From positions 310,001 to 374,000 of the forward strand of contig NZ_JADPRT010000003.1 in NCBI RefSeq assembly GCF_015690355.1: a DNA stretch of 64,000 bases, written 5' to 3'. Both the position numbers and the translations under genes were made by a program. This document shows positions 1-8,268 of this stretch, piece by piece. The DNA is from Streptacidiphilus fuscans (GTDB lineage Bacteria; Actinomycetota; Actinomycetes; Streptomycetales; Streptomycetaceae). The notes beneath the pieces were generated by a model. That model ran no database searches, had not been told where the DNA came from, and saw only the letters and a list, made by a program, of their open reading frames with translations. Position 1 is the stretch's first letter, and each line of letters opens with the position of its first letter.

Positions 1-263
1 GCACGGCGCTCAATGGCGCACGGCATGGCGATGCGGCACGCGTCGCGCAGCGGCACGCGGCCGAGGACTGCGCGTCAAAGCGTCAGCGCGGTCGGCTCGC
101 GGCGGCGAGGTCCTGTCAGTGCGGCCCGGAGAGATGCATGGCGCGAGCGTAGCGGCGTCGGACCGTCCGTGGCCACACCTTTGCCGACCGCACCTTTGCC
201 GACCACACTTCTGCCGACAACGCCGCGAGCGCCCGCACCGGCGGACTGCGGCAGAGTGGTGTC
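1..263. other. Left-edge non-coding stretch with 15-bp tandem repeat
   Basis: I see no convincing gene here. Open frames across it are uninterrupted only because of the high GC content and carry no recognisable protein. Positions 176-220 hold three head-to-tail 15-bp units of the form CACCTTTGCCGACCG, the third degenerate. The segment is the upstream region of the following + strand gene. Confidence 0.5.
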
Positions 264-1688
264 ATGCACGGTCTGCACGCGCTGGACTGGCTGAACGCCC
301 CCGGGTACTGGCTGGGTCGGCTGCTGTTCCAGCGCGCGCTGGCCGGGGTGTACCTGGTCGGGTTCCTGGTCGCCGCACGGCAGGGCAAGGCGCTGATCGG
401 CGAGCACGGGCTGCTGCCCGTGCCGCGCTTCCTGGCGCGCAGGACGTGGCGGGAGGCGCCGAGCCTGTTCCAGTTCGGCTACTCGGACCGGCGCTTCGCG
501 GCCGTGTCCTGGGGCGGGGCCGCGCTTGCGGTCGCCGTCGCGGCCGGTGCGGCGGACGCCGTGCCGCTCTGGGCGGGGATGCTCTGCTGGGCCGTGCTCT
601 GGTTGCTGTACCTGTCCATCGTCAACGTCGGGCAGACCTGGTACTCGTTCGGGTGGGAGTCTCTGCTGCTGGAGTCGGGCGCGCTGGCCGTCTTCCTCGG
701 CAACGGGACCGTCGCGCCGCCGATCACCACGCTGCTGCTGATCCGCTGGATCCTGTTCCGGGTCGAGGTGGGCGCGGGACTGATCAAGCTGCGCGGGGAC
801 CGCTGCTGGCGCGAGCTGACCTGCCTCTACTACCACCACGAGACCCAGCCGATGCCGGGCCCGTTCAGCTGGTGGTTCCACCGGCTTCCGAAGCCGCTGC
901 ACCGGGTGGAGGCGGGCGCCAACCACGTGGTGCAACTGGGCGCGCCCGTCGCGCTGTTCCTGCCGCAGCCGGGCGCGACGGTCGCGGCGGGGCTGATCGT
1001 CACGACGCAGCTGTGGCTGGTGCTCTCCGGCAACTTCGCCTGGCTGAACTGGGTGACGATCACCCTCGCGCTGAGCGCGGTCAGCACCGGGGGCGACCGG
1101 GCCTACCCGGCCACGCCGACCTGGTTCGCCGTCCTCGTCCTCGCCTACGGCGCGCTGGTGCTGGTGCTCAGCTACCGCCCGGCCAGGAACCTCCTCTCCT
1201 CACGTCAGGTGATGAACCGCTCCTTCGACTCGCTCCACCTGGTCAACACCTACGGTGCCTTCGGCAGCGTCACCAGGCTGCGCCACGAGGTGGTGCTGGA
1301 GGGCAGCGCCGACGGGCACACCTGGCTGGCCTACGAGTTCAAGGGCAAGCCAGGGGATCCCCGGCGCAGACCCCGGCAGTTCGCGCCGTACCACCTGCGC
1401 CTGGACTGGCTGATGTGGTTCGCCGCGCTCAACCCGGGCTACGCCCGCCCCTGGCTCACTCCGCTGCTGCGCAAACTGCTGGACGGCGACCGGGAGACCC
1501 TGCGGCTGCTGCGCCGCGACGGCAACCCGTTCCCGGACATGCCCCCCGCGCACGTCCGAGCCACGCTCTACCGCTACCGCTTCACCACCCGTGCCGAGCG
1601 GCGGGCCACCGGGGCGTGGTGGCACCGCGAACTCGTCGGCGGGTACCACCGGTCGCTGTCCACGTTCCATTCGAGCACCTGGGACTGA
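264..1688 (+). CDS. Lipase maturation factor family membrane protein
   Basis: The 474-residue protein resembles the lipase maturation factor (LMF1-like) family. In animals LMF1 is an ER membrane protein needed to fold secreted lipases; bacterial members are polytopic membrane proteins of unknown role. The N-terminal two thirds shows several hydrophobic helices (about residues 20-40, 80-130, 145-170, 220-275, 285-310). Family-typical stretches are visible: GQTWYSFGWESLLLESG around residue 120 and a conserved DRCWRELTCLYYHHETQPMP-type segment near 178-197. The soluble C-terminal half contains NTYGAFGSVTRLRHEV, also typical. Length matches bacterial homologues. The ATG at 264 gives an N-terminus that agrees with the family. 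It stands alone, convergent with the regulator downstream. Substrates are unknown. Confidence 0.85.
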   Translation: MHGLHALDWLNAPGYWLGRLLFQRALAGVYLVGFLVAARQGKALIGEHGLLPVPRFLARRTWREAPSLFQFGYSDRRFAAVSWGGAALAVAVAAGAADAVPLWAGMLCWAVLWLLYLSIVNVGQTWYSFGWESLLLESGALAVFLGNGTVAPPITTLLLIRWILFRVEVGAGLIKLRGDRCWRELTCLYYHHETQPMPGPFSWWFHRLPKPLHRVEAGANHVVQLGAPVALFLPQPGATVAAGLIVTTQLWLVLSGNFAWLNWVTITLALSAVSTGGDRAYPATPTWFAVLVLAYGALVLVLSYRPARNLLSSRQVMNRSFDSLHLVNTYGAFGSVTRLRHEVVLEGSADGHTWLAYEFKGKPGDPRRRPRQFAPYHLRLDWLMWFAALNPGYARPWLTPLLRKLLDGDRETLRLLRRDGNPFPDMPPAHVRATLYRYRFTTRAERRATGAWWHRELVGGYHRSLSTFHSSTWD

Positions 1689-1747
1689 CAATCCACCACT
1701 GACTATCCAGCTCTGTGCAGGAAGCCAGGCCCGTGCCCGTCCGGGCC

Positions 1748-2581
1748 CTACGCGTCCGCCGCCACCAGCGGCCACTGGATCTCGGTGACCCACTGCTCCT
1801 GCGGGCCGCAGGAGTCCAGGTAGAGCTCGCGGCCGAGGACGTCGGCCCGGAGGCCGGAGGACTCGATCCAGCGAGCCAGGGACTGAATGGTCGTCAGCAC
1901 CCGGTCCATGGACCCGCGGTGGACGATGGTCGCGGCCTCCGCGACCGGCGGCAGGTCGACGATCTCCACGCCCGGCACCGAGCCGGGCTCGGCGGAGACG
2001 GTGACGCCCGCGTGGACCACGACGGGGTCGCCCAGCTCCGTCCCTGACCGCTCGTACCAGGCCAGCTCCGGCCCGCTCGGCGCGACCCCGGCGGCCCGGA
2101 GCTGCTCGAAGAGGCGCTGGTAGAGGGGCTGGATGACGGGGCCGATGTGGCGGGGGTCGAAGCTCTCCGCAGTGTCGGTGAGCACGGCGACGCGGACGGC
2201 GGGGAGGGGCTTGACGACGACTTCACGGGTAGGCATGGTGCCCTCGCTCTCGATGGTTCGGAGCCTCGTCTCGACCTGGGCCAGGCGCGCGGTCGCGCTC
2301 GCGACCGTCTCGGCCAGCTCGGCCCGCCGCAGGCGCAGCATGCCGCGCAGCTCCTCGACGCCGACCGTCTCGTCGAGCACCTGGCCCACCTGCTGGAGGC
2401 TGAAGCCGAGGTCCTTGAGCGCGATGATCCGGTTGAGCCGGGCCAACTGGGCGGCGTCGTAGTAGCGGTAGCCGGTGTACGGGTCGACCCGGGCCGGGCG
2501 CAGCAGCCCGAGCGCGTCGTAGTGACGCAGCATCCGGACCGACACCTGACCGTAGGCGGCGAAGTCTCCGATGGTGAACAT
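1748..2581 (-). CDS. MerR-family regulator with GyrI-like effector-binding domain
   Basis: The 277-residue protein has a MerR winged-helix N-terminus (about residues 1-70, starting MFTIGDFAAYGQVSVRMLRHY), a coiled-coil dimerisation helix (about 75-115, ending LRTIE), and a C-terminal GyrI-like/BmrR-type ligand-binding domain (about 120-277). Proteins with this arrangement bind hydrophobic or cationic small molecules and switch on a promoter with an over-long spacer. Start: ATG at 2581 with GGAGGGG just upstream. It is divergent from the sortase gene. A likely autoregulatory site lies at 2597-2621. No effector can be deduced. Confidence 0.88.
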   Translation of the reverse strand: MFTIGDFAAYGQVSVRMLRHYDALGLLRPARVDPYTGYRYYDAAQLARLNRIIALKDLGFSLQQVGQVLDETVGVEELRGMLRLRRAELAETVASATARLAQVETRLRTIESEGTMPTREVVVKPLPAVRVAVLTDTAESFDPRHIGPVIQPLYQRLFEQLRAAGVAPSGPELAWYERSGTELGDPVVVHAGVTVSAEPGSVPGVEIVDLPPVAEAATIVHRGSMDRVLTTIQSLARWIESSGLRADVLGRELYLDSCGPQEQWVTEIQWPLVAADA

Positions 2582-2596
2582 GACCCCTCCAGTCCA

Positions 2597-2621
2597 GAGC
2601 CTCCCACTGTGTCAGGGTCAA
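2597..2621 (-). promoter_or_regulatory. Candidate MerR operator/promoter upstream of the MerR gene
   Basis: Read on the - strand the site begins TTGACCCTG (a -35 candidate) and continues to GGGAGGCTC, giving an imperfect dyad (GACCCT...GGGAGGCTC). Streptomyces MerR/GyrI regulators typically have TTGACCCT...AGGGT dyads overlapping their -35, so autoregulation is a reasonable inference. Confidence 0.45.
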
Positions 2622-2659
2622 GCAGCGTCAGAGGCAAGCAGCGTCAGGTTCAAGCAGCG
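2619..2659. repeat. 16-bp-period direct repeat between divergent genes
   Basis: CAAGCAGCGTCAG occurs at 2619-2631 and 2635-2647, and a partial third copy CAAGCAGCG at 2651-2659. The spacing is 16 bp. The array sits in the MerR/sortase divergent promoter region and slightly overlaps the MerR dyad. Confidence 0.6.
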
Positions 2660-2713
2660 AACCGGGCGGCAGGCGGGCGCGCCTGGGGCGTTGCGGTGCT
2701 TTCGTACGGTCTG

Positions 2714-3394
2714 ATGGGATTCATGCCCACCACACGCGTCTCCGGCATGTGGTCCGGCCTGCGCTTCGTCCTCGCCCTGCTGGGCGAACTGCTCCTGACC
2801 GGCGGCGCGGTGGTCGGGCTCTTCGCCGCCTGGCTGTCCTTCGGACAGAGCCCGCAGCCCACGGCCGAGCAGCGGCAGACCGTCCGTGCGATCCAGCACG
2901 CGTTCCGCGCCGGAACGGCGGTGCCGCCGGGCGTGGTGGCGCTGATCCGGATCCCGGCGTTGGGTGCGGGCTGGCAGTACCCGGTCTACGAGGGCACCGG
3001 GACCACGGCGTTGAGCCGGGGCCTGGCCCACTACACCGGGACCGCGGGGCCCGGTGGGCGGGGCAACTTCGCGGTGGCCGGGCACCGTTCGTCCGGCAGC
3101 GGGTTCGAGCCGCTGGCCGACCTGCCGGACAGCGTCCGGGTCGGCGACCCGATCGTGGTGGAGACGGCTGCCGCCCAGTACGTGTACCGGATCACCGGCA
3201 CCGAGCAGACCGGCCCGTCCGACGTCGCCGTGCTGCGTCCGGACCAGGGACGCCACGCGGATCCGGCGCCCGGCCTGGTCACCGTCACCACCTGCACGCC
3301 GCGCTACGGCTCCTCGGGTCGGTTCGTCGTCTTCGGCACGCTGGTCTCGACCACGAAGGCGCCGGTGGGTCAGGGCGTCGCGTCCAGGGCATGA
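2714..3394 (+). CDS. Class E sortase
   Basis: The 226-residue membrane-anchored transpeptidase has one N-terminal transmembrane helix (about residues 15-40) followed by the sortase beta-barrel. Catalytic features: His in AGHRSS, Cys in VTVTTCTPRYG and the downstream Arg in SSGRFVV. Class E sortases of streptomycetes recognise LAXTG-type signals, including those on long chaplins. None of the proteins encoded in this window carries an obvious LAXTG/LPXTG signal, so its substrates lie elsewhere. The start is uncertain: ATG at 2714 or 2723 are both plausible and the ribosome-binding site is weak. It is divergent from the MerR gene, about 130 bp apart. Confidence 0.88.
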   Translation: MGFMPTTRVSGMWSGLRFVLALLGELLLTGGAVVGLFAAWLSFGQSPQPTAEQRQTVRAIQHAFRAGTAVPPGVVALIRIPALGAGWQYPVYEGTGTTALSRGLAHYTGTAGPGGRGNFAVAGHRSSGSGFEPLADLPDSVRVGDPIVVETAAAQYVYRITGTEQTGPSDVAVLRPDQGRHADPAPGLVTVTTCTPRYGSSGRFVVFGTLVSTTKAPVGQGVASRA

Positions 3395-3434
3395 GGGCCC
3401 TCGCAGCCGTAACTGTTAAGACTCTTGACAGTTA

Positions 3435-3450
3435 TTTGGTCTAGTCCAAT
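3435..3450. promoter_or_regulatory. DasR-type operator (dre) upstream of chitinase
   Basis: The 16-mer TTTGGTCTAGTCCAAT is a near-perfect palindrome and closely matches the known dre consensus (ACTGGTCTAGACCACT). A TTGACA hexamer at 3425-3430 is a candidate -35 immediately upstream. DasR is the GntR-family N-acetylglucosamine sensor that controls chitinases in Streptomyces, so the site would place the following gene under GlcNAc-dependent control. Confidence 0.65.
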
Positions 3451-3542
3451 CATTGTCAGCGTCCGGTCACCTGCCCCGGCCGCTCCGACACGACGACGGC
3501 CGACGGCCTTCCTGCACCGCTCCACCCCCACGGGAGTCCTGC

Positions 3543-5288
3543 ATGAGATCCGTACGTTCCGTGCTCACCGCCGCGCTGCTCGGCGCCGGCCTGGCCGTTG
3601 TGGGCGCCCCCACGGCACACGCGGCCAACACACCGCTGCCCGCCCACGTCTTCTCGCCCTACTTCGAGGCGTACAGCGGCGACAACCCCGCGACCCTGTC
3701 CTCGGAGTCCGGCGCCAAGTACCTGTCCATGGCGTTCGTCCAGGCCCCCTCGGCGGGCTCCTGCACCGTCGACTGGAACGGCGACACCAGCCAGCCGATC
3801 AGCTCGTCGACCTTCGGCAGCGCCATCTCCACCATCCAGGCGAACGGCGGCGACGTCGTCCCGTCCTTCGGCGGCTACAGCGCCGACCACGGCGGCACCG
3901 AGATCGCCGACAGCTGCACCAACGTCAACTCCATCGCCGCCGCGTACGAGAGCGTCGTCACCACCTACGGCGTCACCCGGATCGACCTCGACACCGAGGA
4001 CAACTCGCTGACCAACAGCGCCGGTATCGACCGCCGCAACAAGGCCATCGCCCAGGTCGAGTCCTGGGCCGCCGCCAACGGCCGTACGGTCCAGTTCTCG
4101 TACACCCTGCCGACGACGACCAGCGGCCTCGACTCCAGCGGCCTCGCGGTGCTGCAGAACGCGGTCCAGAACAACGCGCGGATCGACGTCGTCAACATCA
4201 TGACCTTCGATTACTACGACGGCGCGACGCACGAGATGGGCACCGACGCCGAGCACGCGGCGACCGGGCTGGAGGGCCAACTCGCCACCCTCTACCCGTC
4301 CAAGACCGCCGCGCAGCTCTGGGGGATGGTCGGCATCACCATGATGCCCGGCATCGACGACTACGGCGCGGCCGAGACCACCACCGTCGCCGACGCGAGC
4401 AACGTCGAGAGCTGGGCCACCGGCAAGGGCCTGGCCGAGCTCTCCTTCTGGGCGCTGGAGCGCGACAACGGCGGCTGCCCCGGCACCGGGGGCTCCGACA
4501 CCTGCTCCGGGATCACCCAGAACACCTGGGACTTCAGCCACGCCATGGAGCCCTTCACCAGCGGCAGCGGCGGCCAGACCACGAACGACTTCTCACTCGC
4601 CGTCAGCCCCGGCTCGGCCTCGGTCCAACAGGGCGCCTCGGCGACCGCGACGGTCAGCACGGCGGTCACCTCCGGCAGCGCGCAGAGCGTCAGCCTGAGC
4701 GCGAGCGGTGCGCCGTCCGGGGTCTCGGTCGCGTTCAGCCCGACGTCGGTGACGGCAGGCGGCAGCAGCACGCTGACGGCCACGGTCGGATCCTCGGTAG
4801 CGGCGGGCAGCTACCCGATCACGGTCACCGGGACGGCCGCCTCGGGCAGCCACTCGGCGACGTACACGCTGACGGTCACCGGCACCAGCGGTGGCGGCGG
4901 TGGCAGTGGCAGCCTCAGCAACGGCGGGTTCGAGAGCGGCAGCCTGAGCCCGTGGACCTGCCAGTCCGGCAGCAAGGTGGTGACCTCGCCCACGCACAGC
5001 GGCTCCTACGCCCTGCAGGTCACGCCGACCTCGTCGGCCACCGGCGAGTGCGACCAGACGGTGACGCTGAAGCCCAACACCAGCTACACCCTGTCCGGTT
5101 GGGTCCAGGGCAACTACGCCTACGTCGGCGTGAGCGGTGGGGCCAGCGGGTCGACCTGGTCCAGCAACAGCGGCTGGAACCAGCTGACCGTGCCGTTCAC
5201 CACCGGCTCCAGCGGGACGGTCACCGTCTACGTCCACGGCTGGTACGCCCAGGGCAACGTCTACGCCGACGACTTCTCGCTGTCGTAG
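3543..5288 (+). CDS. Secreted GH18 chitinase with Ig-like and carbohydrate-binding modules
   Basis: The 581-residue protein starts at ATG 3543, which yields a clean signal peptide ([20 protein letters not shown]..., cleavage probably after THAHA/TAHA near residue 28). A GH18 barrel spans about residues 32-335; the catalytic motif reads RIDLDTED, supplying the DxDxE core with Glu as acid/base. An Ig-like or FN3-like all-beta region follows (about 345-440), then a Gly-rich linker and a C-terminal carbohydrate-binding module (about 455-581, beginning [12 protein letters not shown]). It would be exported and degrade chitin. The dre site upstream supports DasR control. The downstream lipoprotein gene is convergent. 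Confidence 0.92.
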   Translation: MRSVRSVLTAALLGAGLAVVGAPTAHAANTPLPAHVFSPYFEAYSGDNPATLSSESGAKYLSMAFVQAPSAGSCTVDWNGDTSQPISSSTFGSAISTIQANGGDVVPSFGGYSADHGGTEIADSCTNVNSIAAAYESVVTTYGVTRIDLDTEDNSLTNSAGIDRRNKAIAQVESWAAANGRTVQFSYTLPTTTSGLDSSGLAVLQNAVQNNARIDVVNIMTFDYYDGATHEMGTDAEHAATGLEGQLATLYPSKTAAQLWGMVGITMMPGIDDYGAAETTTVADASNVESWATGKGLAELSFWALERDNGGCPGTGGSDTCSGITQNTWDFSHAMEPFTSGSGGQTTNDFSLAVSPGSASVQQGASATATVSTAVTSGSAQSVSLSASGAPSGVSVAFSPTSVTAGGSSTLTATVGSSVAAGSYPITVTGTAASGSHSATYTLTVTGTSGGGGGSGSLSNGGFESGSLSPWTCQSGSKVVTSPTHSGSYALQVTPTSSATGECDQTVTLKPNTSYTLSGWVQGNYAYVGVSGGASGSTWSSNSGWNQLTVPFTTGSSGTVTVYVHGWYAQGNVYADDFSLS

Positions 5289-5314
5289 CCGGGCCGGACG
5301 TACGGCGGGGGTGG

Positions 5315-5839
5315 TCAGCTCGCCAGGACGGGAACGTCCAGGCGGATCATCCCCGCCACACCGAACTGCAGCATGACGGTCACCTTCGAGCCGGCCTTGG
5401 GCGCGTCCCCGGCCGGCAGGGTGATCTTCGGGCCGTCGGCCGCGCCGAACTGCGCGGTCCCGTTGTAGCCCTCGATCAGCACCCCGGCCACGGACAGCGG
5501 GTTGGCCGACGAACCCGTGATGTTCGCCACGTGCGGACCCACCGAGGCCACCGCCAGGTGCTCGGTCACCGGACCGGCGTTGGTCACGGTCATCTCCACC
5601 TGGGCCCCGCCCGCTGCGGCGAGGTGGACCGCGGCCTTGGCGATCTGCAGGTCGACGTTGCGACCCTGCAGCGACAGGTCCGTCCCGTCCGCACTGGTCC
5701 GGACGGACGACTGCGCGGCCCCCGGAGCCTCCCGCTGCACGCCGCTCCCGGCGCACCCGGACAGGGCCAGCGCTGCGGAGACGGCGACGGCAGCCGCGAC
5801 GGCGGGAACCCGGACGGCAGGGGCGAGACGGAGGCGCAT
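5315..5839 (-). CDS. Secreted lipoprotein, PCuAC/DUF461-like
   Basis: The 174-residue protein begins MRLRLAPAVRVP and has a signal peptide ending in a lipobox (ALSGC, Cys near residue 28), so it should be lipid-anchored outside the cell. The mature part is beta-rich with the pattern of copper chaperone PCuAC-like/DUF461 domains (DGTDLSLQGRNVDLQ...VEMTVTNAGPVTEHLAVASV). The His and Met copper ligands of true PCuAC proteins are not evident, so copper binding is doubtful. It is convergent with the chitinase gene. ATG 5839 is chosen because longer frames add unlike sequence before the signal peptide. Confidence 0.7.
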   Translation of the reverse strand: MRLRLAPAVRVPAVAAAVAVSAALALSGCAGSGVQREAPGAAQSSVRTSADGTDLSLQGRNVDLQIAKAAVHLAAAGGAQVEMTVTNAGPVTEHLAVASVGPHVANITGSSANPLSVAGVLIEGYNGTAQFGAADGPKITLPAGDAPKAGSKVTVMLQFGVAGMIRLDVPVLAS

Positions 5840-6074
5840 GTCTGCATTATCGCCGCCCCGCCGACATGCCTCGGCACCCGGGTGCCGCTCACCTCGCGCC
5901 CACCCACCGCTCACTCGGCGCCCACTCGGCGCTCACCCGGGCGGGCGACTTGACGTCGCGCCGTCGGCCCGGTCCGCTCATCACAACGCAGAGTGTTGCT
6001 GTGAACACGACGGGCGACACCGTCGGGCGGCGACGCCTCCCGCACGGACGCCCCCGACACAGCAAGGAGCAACC

Positions 6075-6419
6075 ATGCGGAAGTCCTCCCGGCTGGCTGC
6101 AATCGGAACGATCGCGGCGGGCCTGATCCTCGCCGGGGCCGGTGCGGCCAGCGCGGACGCGACCGCGAACGGCATCGCCGCCAACTCCCCCGGCTTCCTG
6201 TCCGGCAACCTGATCCAGATCCCGGTGCACATTCCGATCAACGTGTGCGGGAACTCGATCAACGTGGTCGGTGCGGCGAACCCGGCGTACGGCAACTACT
6301 GCGCCAACGGCGGCGACGAGCACGCCGGCGACCACGGCGTCTGGATGCACCACATGTGGTGGCACCATGACGACGACGCCACCGGCTGGAACCACGACCA
6401 CGACGGGGACTGCGATTGA
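6075..6419 (+). CDS. Short chaplin with His/Asp-rich C-terminal tail
   Basis: The 114-residue protein has a signal peptide (residues 1 to about 27, ending ASADA) and one chaplin domain (about 30-78) with the usual SPGFLSGN, PVHIPINVCGNSINVVG and NPAYGNYCAN segments and both cysteines. Chaplins are secreted amphipathic proteins that assemble into amyloid-like films on aerial hyphae and spores. Most short chaplins end just after the second Cys; this one continues for about 34 residues, with HHMWWHHDDD and HDHDGDCD, a possible metal-binding tail. A good ribosome-binding site (AAGGAG) precedes ATG 6075. A terminator lies at 6489-6521. Confidence 0.9.
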   Translation: MRKSSRLAAIGTIAAGLILAGAGAASADATANGIAANSPGFLSGNLIQIPVHIPINVCGNSINVVGAANPAYGNYCANGGDEHAGDHGVWMHHMWWHHDDDATGWNHDHDGDCD

Positions 6420-6488
6420 GCAGAGCCCGGAGAGTCGCACGACACACGGTGACGCGCTCTGACGCGCCGTCACCTTCGATAATACGCA

Positions 6489-6521
6489 GCGGCCCTGCTC
6501 CCGAGCATGGAGCAGGGCCGC
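6489..6521. terminator. Bidirectional hairpin between convergent chaplin genes
   Basis: GCGGCCCTGCTCC at 6489-6501 pairs perfectly with GGAGCAGGGCCGC at 6509-6521 across a 7-nt loop. It lies between the 3' ends of the + and - strand chaplin genes. Confidence 0.75.
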
Positions 6522-6568
6522 CGCGTGTCCGCGTGACGGATCAGTCAGTGATCAGTCGGCGTGGCTGG

Positions 6569-6811
6569 TCAGCCGACGTTCGCGGAGTGGTTGCCGAACG
6601 CCGGGTTCAGCAGGCCGATCACGTTGATCGAGTTGCCGGTCACGTTGGCCGGGATGTGCACCGGGAGCTGCACGTTGTTGCCGCTGATCGCGCCCGGCGA
6701 GTTGGTCGCGTCGCCGCAGGCGTGCGAGCTGGCGAAGGCCGCGCCGGCACCCGCAGCAACGACACCGACAGCAGCGGAGGCCACGAGGGCGCCCTTGAGA
6801 ACGTTCGTCAT
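6569..6811 (-). CDS. Short chaplin, cysteine-poor ChpE-like
   Basis: The 80-residue secreted protein (signal peptide to about FASSH) has a chaplin domain in which both domain cysteines are replaced (PANVTGNSINVIGLLNPAFGNHSANVG). The only cysteine is in HACGDATNSPG before the domain. ChpE of S. coelicolor also lacks the cysteine pair and is one of the minimal essential chaplins, so this is the likely equivalent. ATG 6811 has GAGGAAAG upstream. It is the only chaplin gene on the - strand and is divergent from the next chaplin. Confidence 0.9.
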   Translation of the reverse strand: MTNVLKGALVASAAVGVVAAGAGAAFASSHACGDATNSPGAISGNNVQLPVHIPANVTGNSINVIGLLNPAFGNHSANVG

Positions 6812-7164
6812 GATTCTTCTTTCCTCACCGGATTGAAACACGCACCGGATTGATCACGATGGACACCCGCCACGGGCCCGACGTCCGGGTCGCAGCAGGT
6901 ACCCGGCCCAACGAGACCTCTGCCGTCCCGTCACCGGGCTCCCCGGACAATCACCCGGAAGTTGGATTACACCGAACATGCCTCCATTCGGGTGGCATTG
7001 CCGCGGGCCCATGTCCTCGACCTCACCGCTTCGTTGGAGAGACCGGATTACCCAGTGCGGCGCACCGCCGAGTCCAGGGCGTGGACGGATCTCCGTTCCA
7101 CCGTTCGCCCGGGACCGGACGGAGCCCGCCGACTTCCGAGATCCTCACGAGAGGGGACACCCCC

Positions 7165-7407
7165 ATGGTCAACACCAAGCGCGGCCTTGCGGTCACCGTC
7201 GCGGCGGCCGGTCTGCTCGCCGCCGGTGCTGGCGTCGCCGCGGCCAGCAGCACCGCCAATGGCACGGCCGCCAACTCCCCGGGCTTCCTTTCCGGCAACC
7301 TGGTCCAGGTCCCGGTTCACGTTCCGGTCAACGTCTGCGGCAACACCGTCAGCGTCATCGGCCTGCTGAACCCGGCCTTCGGCAACAAGTGCGCGAACGT
7401 CGACTGA
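7165..7407 (+). CDS. Short chaplin
   Basis: The 80-residue protein has a signal peptide (MVNTKRGLAVTVAAAGLLAA..., cleavage near AAASS) and a single chaplin domain with SPGFLSGNLVQVPVHVPVNV, two cysteines (VCGN and NKCAN) and GLLNPAFGN. The paired cysteines form one intramolecular disulfide in studied short chaplins (established for the family). GAGGGG precedes ATG 7165 at good spacing. It is followed by a hairpin at 7431-7459. The domain is nearly identical to those of the next two genes, suggesting recent tandem duplication or gene conversion. Confidence 0.92.
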   Translation: MVNTKRGLAVTVAAAGLLAAGAGVAAASSTANGTAANSPGFLSGNLVQVPVHVPVNVCGNTVSVIGLLNPAFGNKCANVD

Positions 7408-7430
7408 TCCTGCTCCGTCAGGCAGTCCCA

Positions 7431-7459
7431 GGGCCCGGCCGCGGGACGCGGTCGGGCCC
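7431..7459 (+). terminator. Hairpin after chaplin gene
   Basis: GGGCCCGGCCGCG pairs with CGCGGTCGGGCCC with one mismatch and is followed by TT. It ends the chaplin transcript upstream. Confidence 0.65.
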
Positions 7460-7622
7460 TTCGCCGTTCGGCCCGGGGCCCGTCACGCCTCGACCACGGA
7501 GACGAAAGTCGTATCGGCTGTCCGAGTGGTCGTTCGACATGCCCCGTGTCCCGCCGCCCGGGCGCTCGTTTCGTCTTGCGTCCCCTCCATCCCGGAGGGG
7601 CGACTCACGCAAAGGAATGGAC

Positions 7623-7865
7623 ATGAACAAGGTCTCCAAGGCCATCGCGCTGTCCGCCGCCGCCGCGGCCCTCACGCTGGCCGGCGCCGGTGCCGCCTCC
7701 GCCGACTCGACCGCGAACGGCGTCGCCGCCAACTCTCCCGGTTTCCTGTCCGGCAACCTGGTCCAGGTCCCGGTGCACATCCCGATCAACCTGTGCGGCA
7801 ACACCGTCAACGTGATCGCCCTGCTGAACCCGGCCTTCGGCAACACGTGCGTGAACAACAGCTGA
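7623..7865 (+). CDS. Short chaplin
   Basis: The 80-residue secreted chaplin (MNKVSKAIALSAAAAALTLA..., signal peptide ending ASADS) carries SPGFLSGNLVQVPVHIPINL, two domain cysteines (LCGN, NTCVNN) and ALLNPAFGN. ATG 7623 is preferred over ATG 7617 because AAAGGA at 7611-7616 abuts the latter and is correctly spaced for the former. The next chaplin starts 44 bp downstream, so the two may be cotranscribed. Confidence 0.92.
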   Translation: MNKVSKAIALSAAAAALTLAGAGAASADSTANGVAANSPGFLSGNLVQVPVHIPINLCGNTVNVIALLNPAFGNTCVNNS

Positions 7866-7909
7866 CCTGCTGATCACCACCGATCAGCCTTACCCGTAGG
7901 AGATTGATC

Positions 7910-8158
7910 GTGCGCAAGTTCAAGACCGCCGCTGCTGTGTCTCTCGCGACGGTGGGCCTGCTGATGGGCGCCGCCGGCGCCGCCGCTGCCGACGCCAACG
8001 CGAACGGCATCGCCGCCAACTCCCCCGGCTTCCTGTCCGGCAACCTGATCCAGGTCCCGGTGCACATTCCGATCAACCTGTGCGGCAACTCGATCAACGT
8101 GATCGGTGCGCTGAACCCGGCTTTCGGCAACACGTGCGTGAACCAGCCCGGCTGCTGA
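7910..8158 (+). CDS. Short chaplin
   Basis: The 82-residue secreted chaplin starts at GTG 7910, with TAGGAG 7 nt upstream. A TTG at 7904 is too close to that site. It has a signal peptide (to about AAADA) and one chaplin domain with SPGFLSGNLIQVPVHIPINL, LCGNSINVIG and NTCVNQPGC. The extreme C-terminal Cys is a third cysteine, absent from its neighbours, and could permit intermolecular disulfides (inference). It closes the chaplin cluster and is followed by a strong hairpin. Confidence 0.92.
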   Translation: MRKFKTAAAVSLATVGLLMGAAGAAAADANANGIAANSPGFLSGNLIQVPVHIPINLCGNSINVIGALNPAFGNTCVNQPGC

Positions 8159-8179
8159 CCCTCACCCAGCAGACCGCTG

Positions 8180-8218
8180 CCGCCGTCCCCCTGCGCCACG
8201 CGCGCGGGGGGACGGCGG
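8180..8218 (+). terminator. Hairpin after chaplin cluster
   Basis: CCGCCGTCCCCC at 8180-8191 pairs with GGGGGACGGCGG at 8207-8218 across a 15-nt loop. There is no U tract, as is common in streptomycete terminators. Confidence 0.65.
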
Positions 8219-8268
8219 TGTCCGTTCCAGCCCATTTCTTGTGTGTGTGAACAACCTCGGAGAGCCCG

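Noticed and set aside
2714..8158. Sortase and chaplins as one wall-anchoring system
   Set aside because: None of the chaplins or other secreted proteins in the window ends in an LAXTG/LPXTG signal with membrane segment; the proximity is probably incidental.
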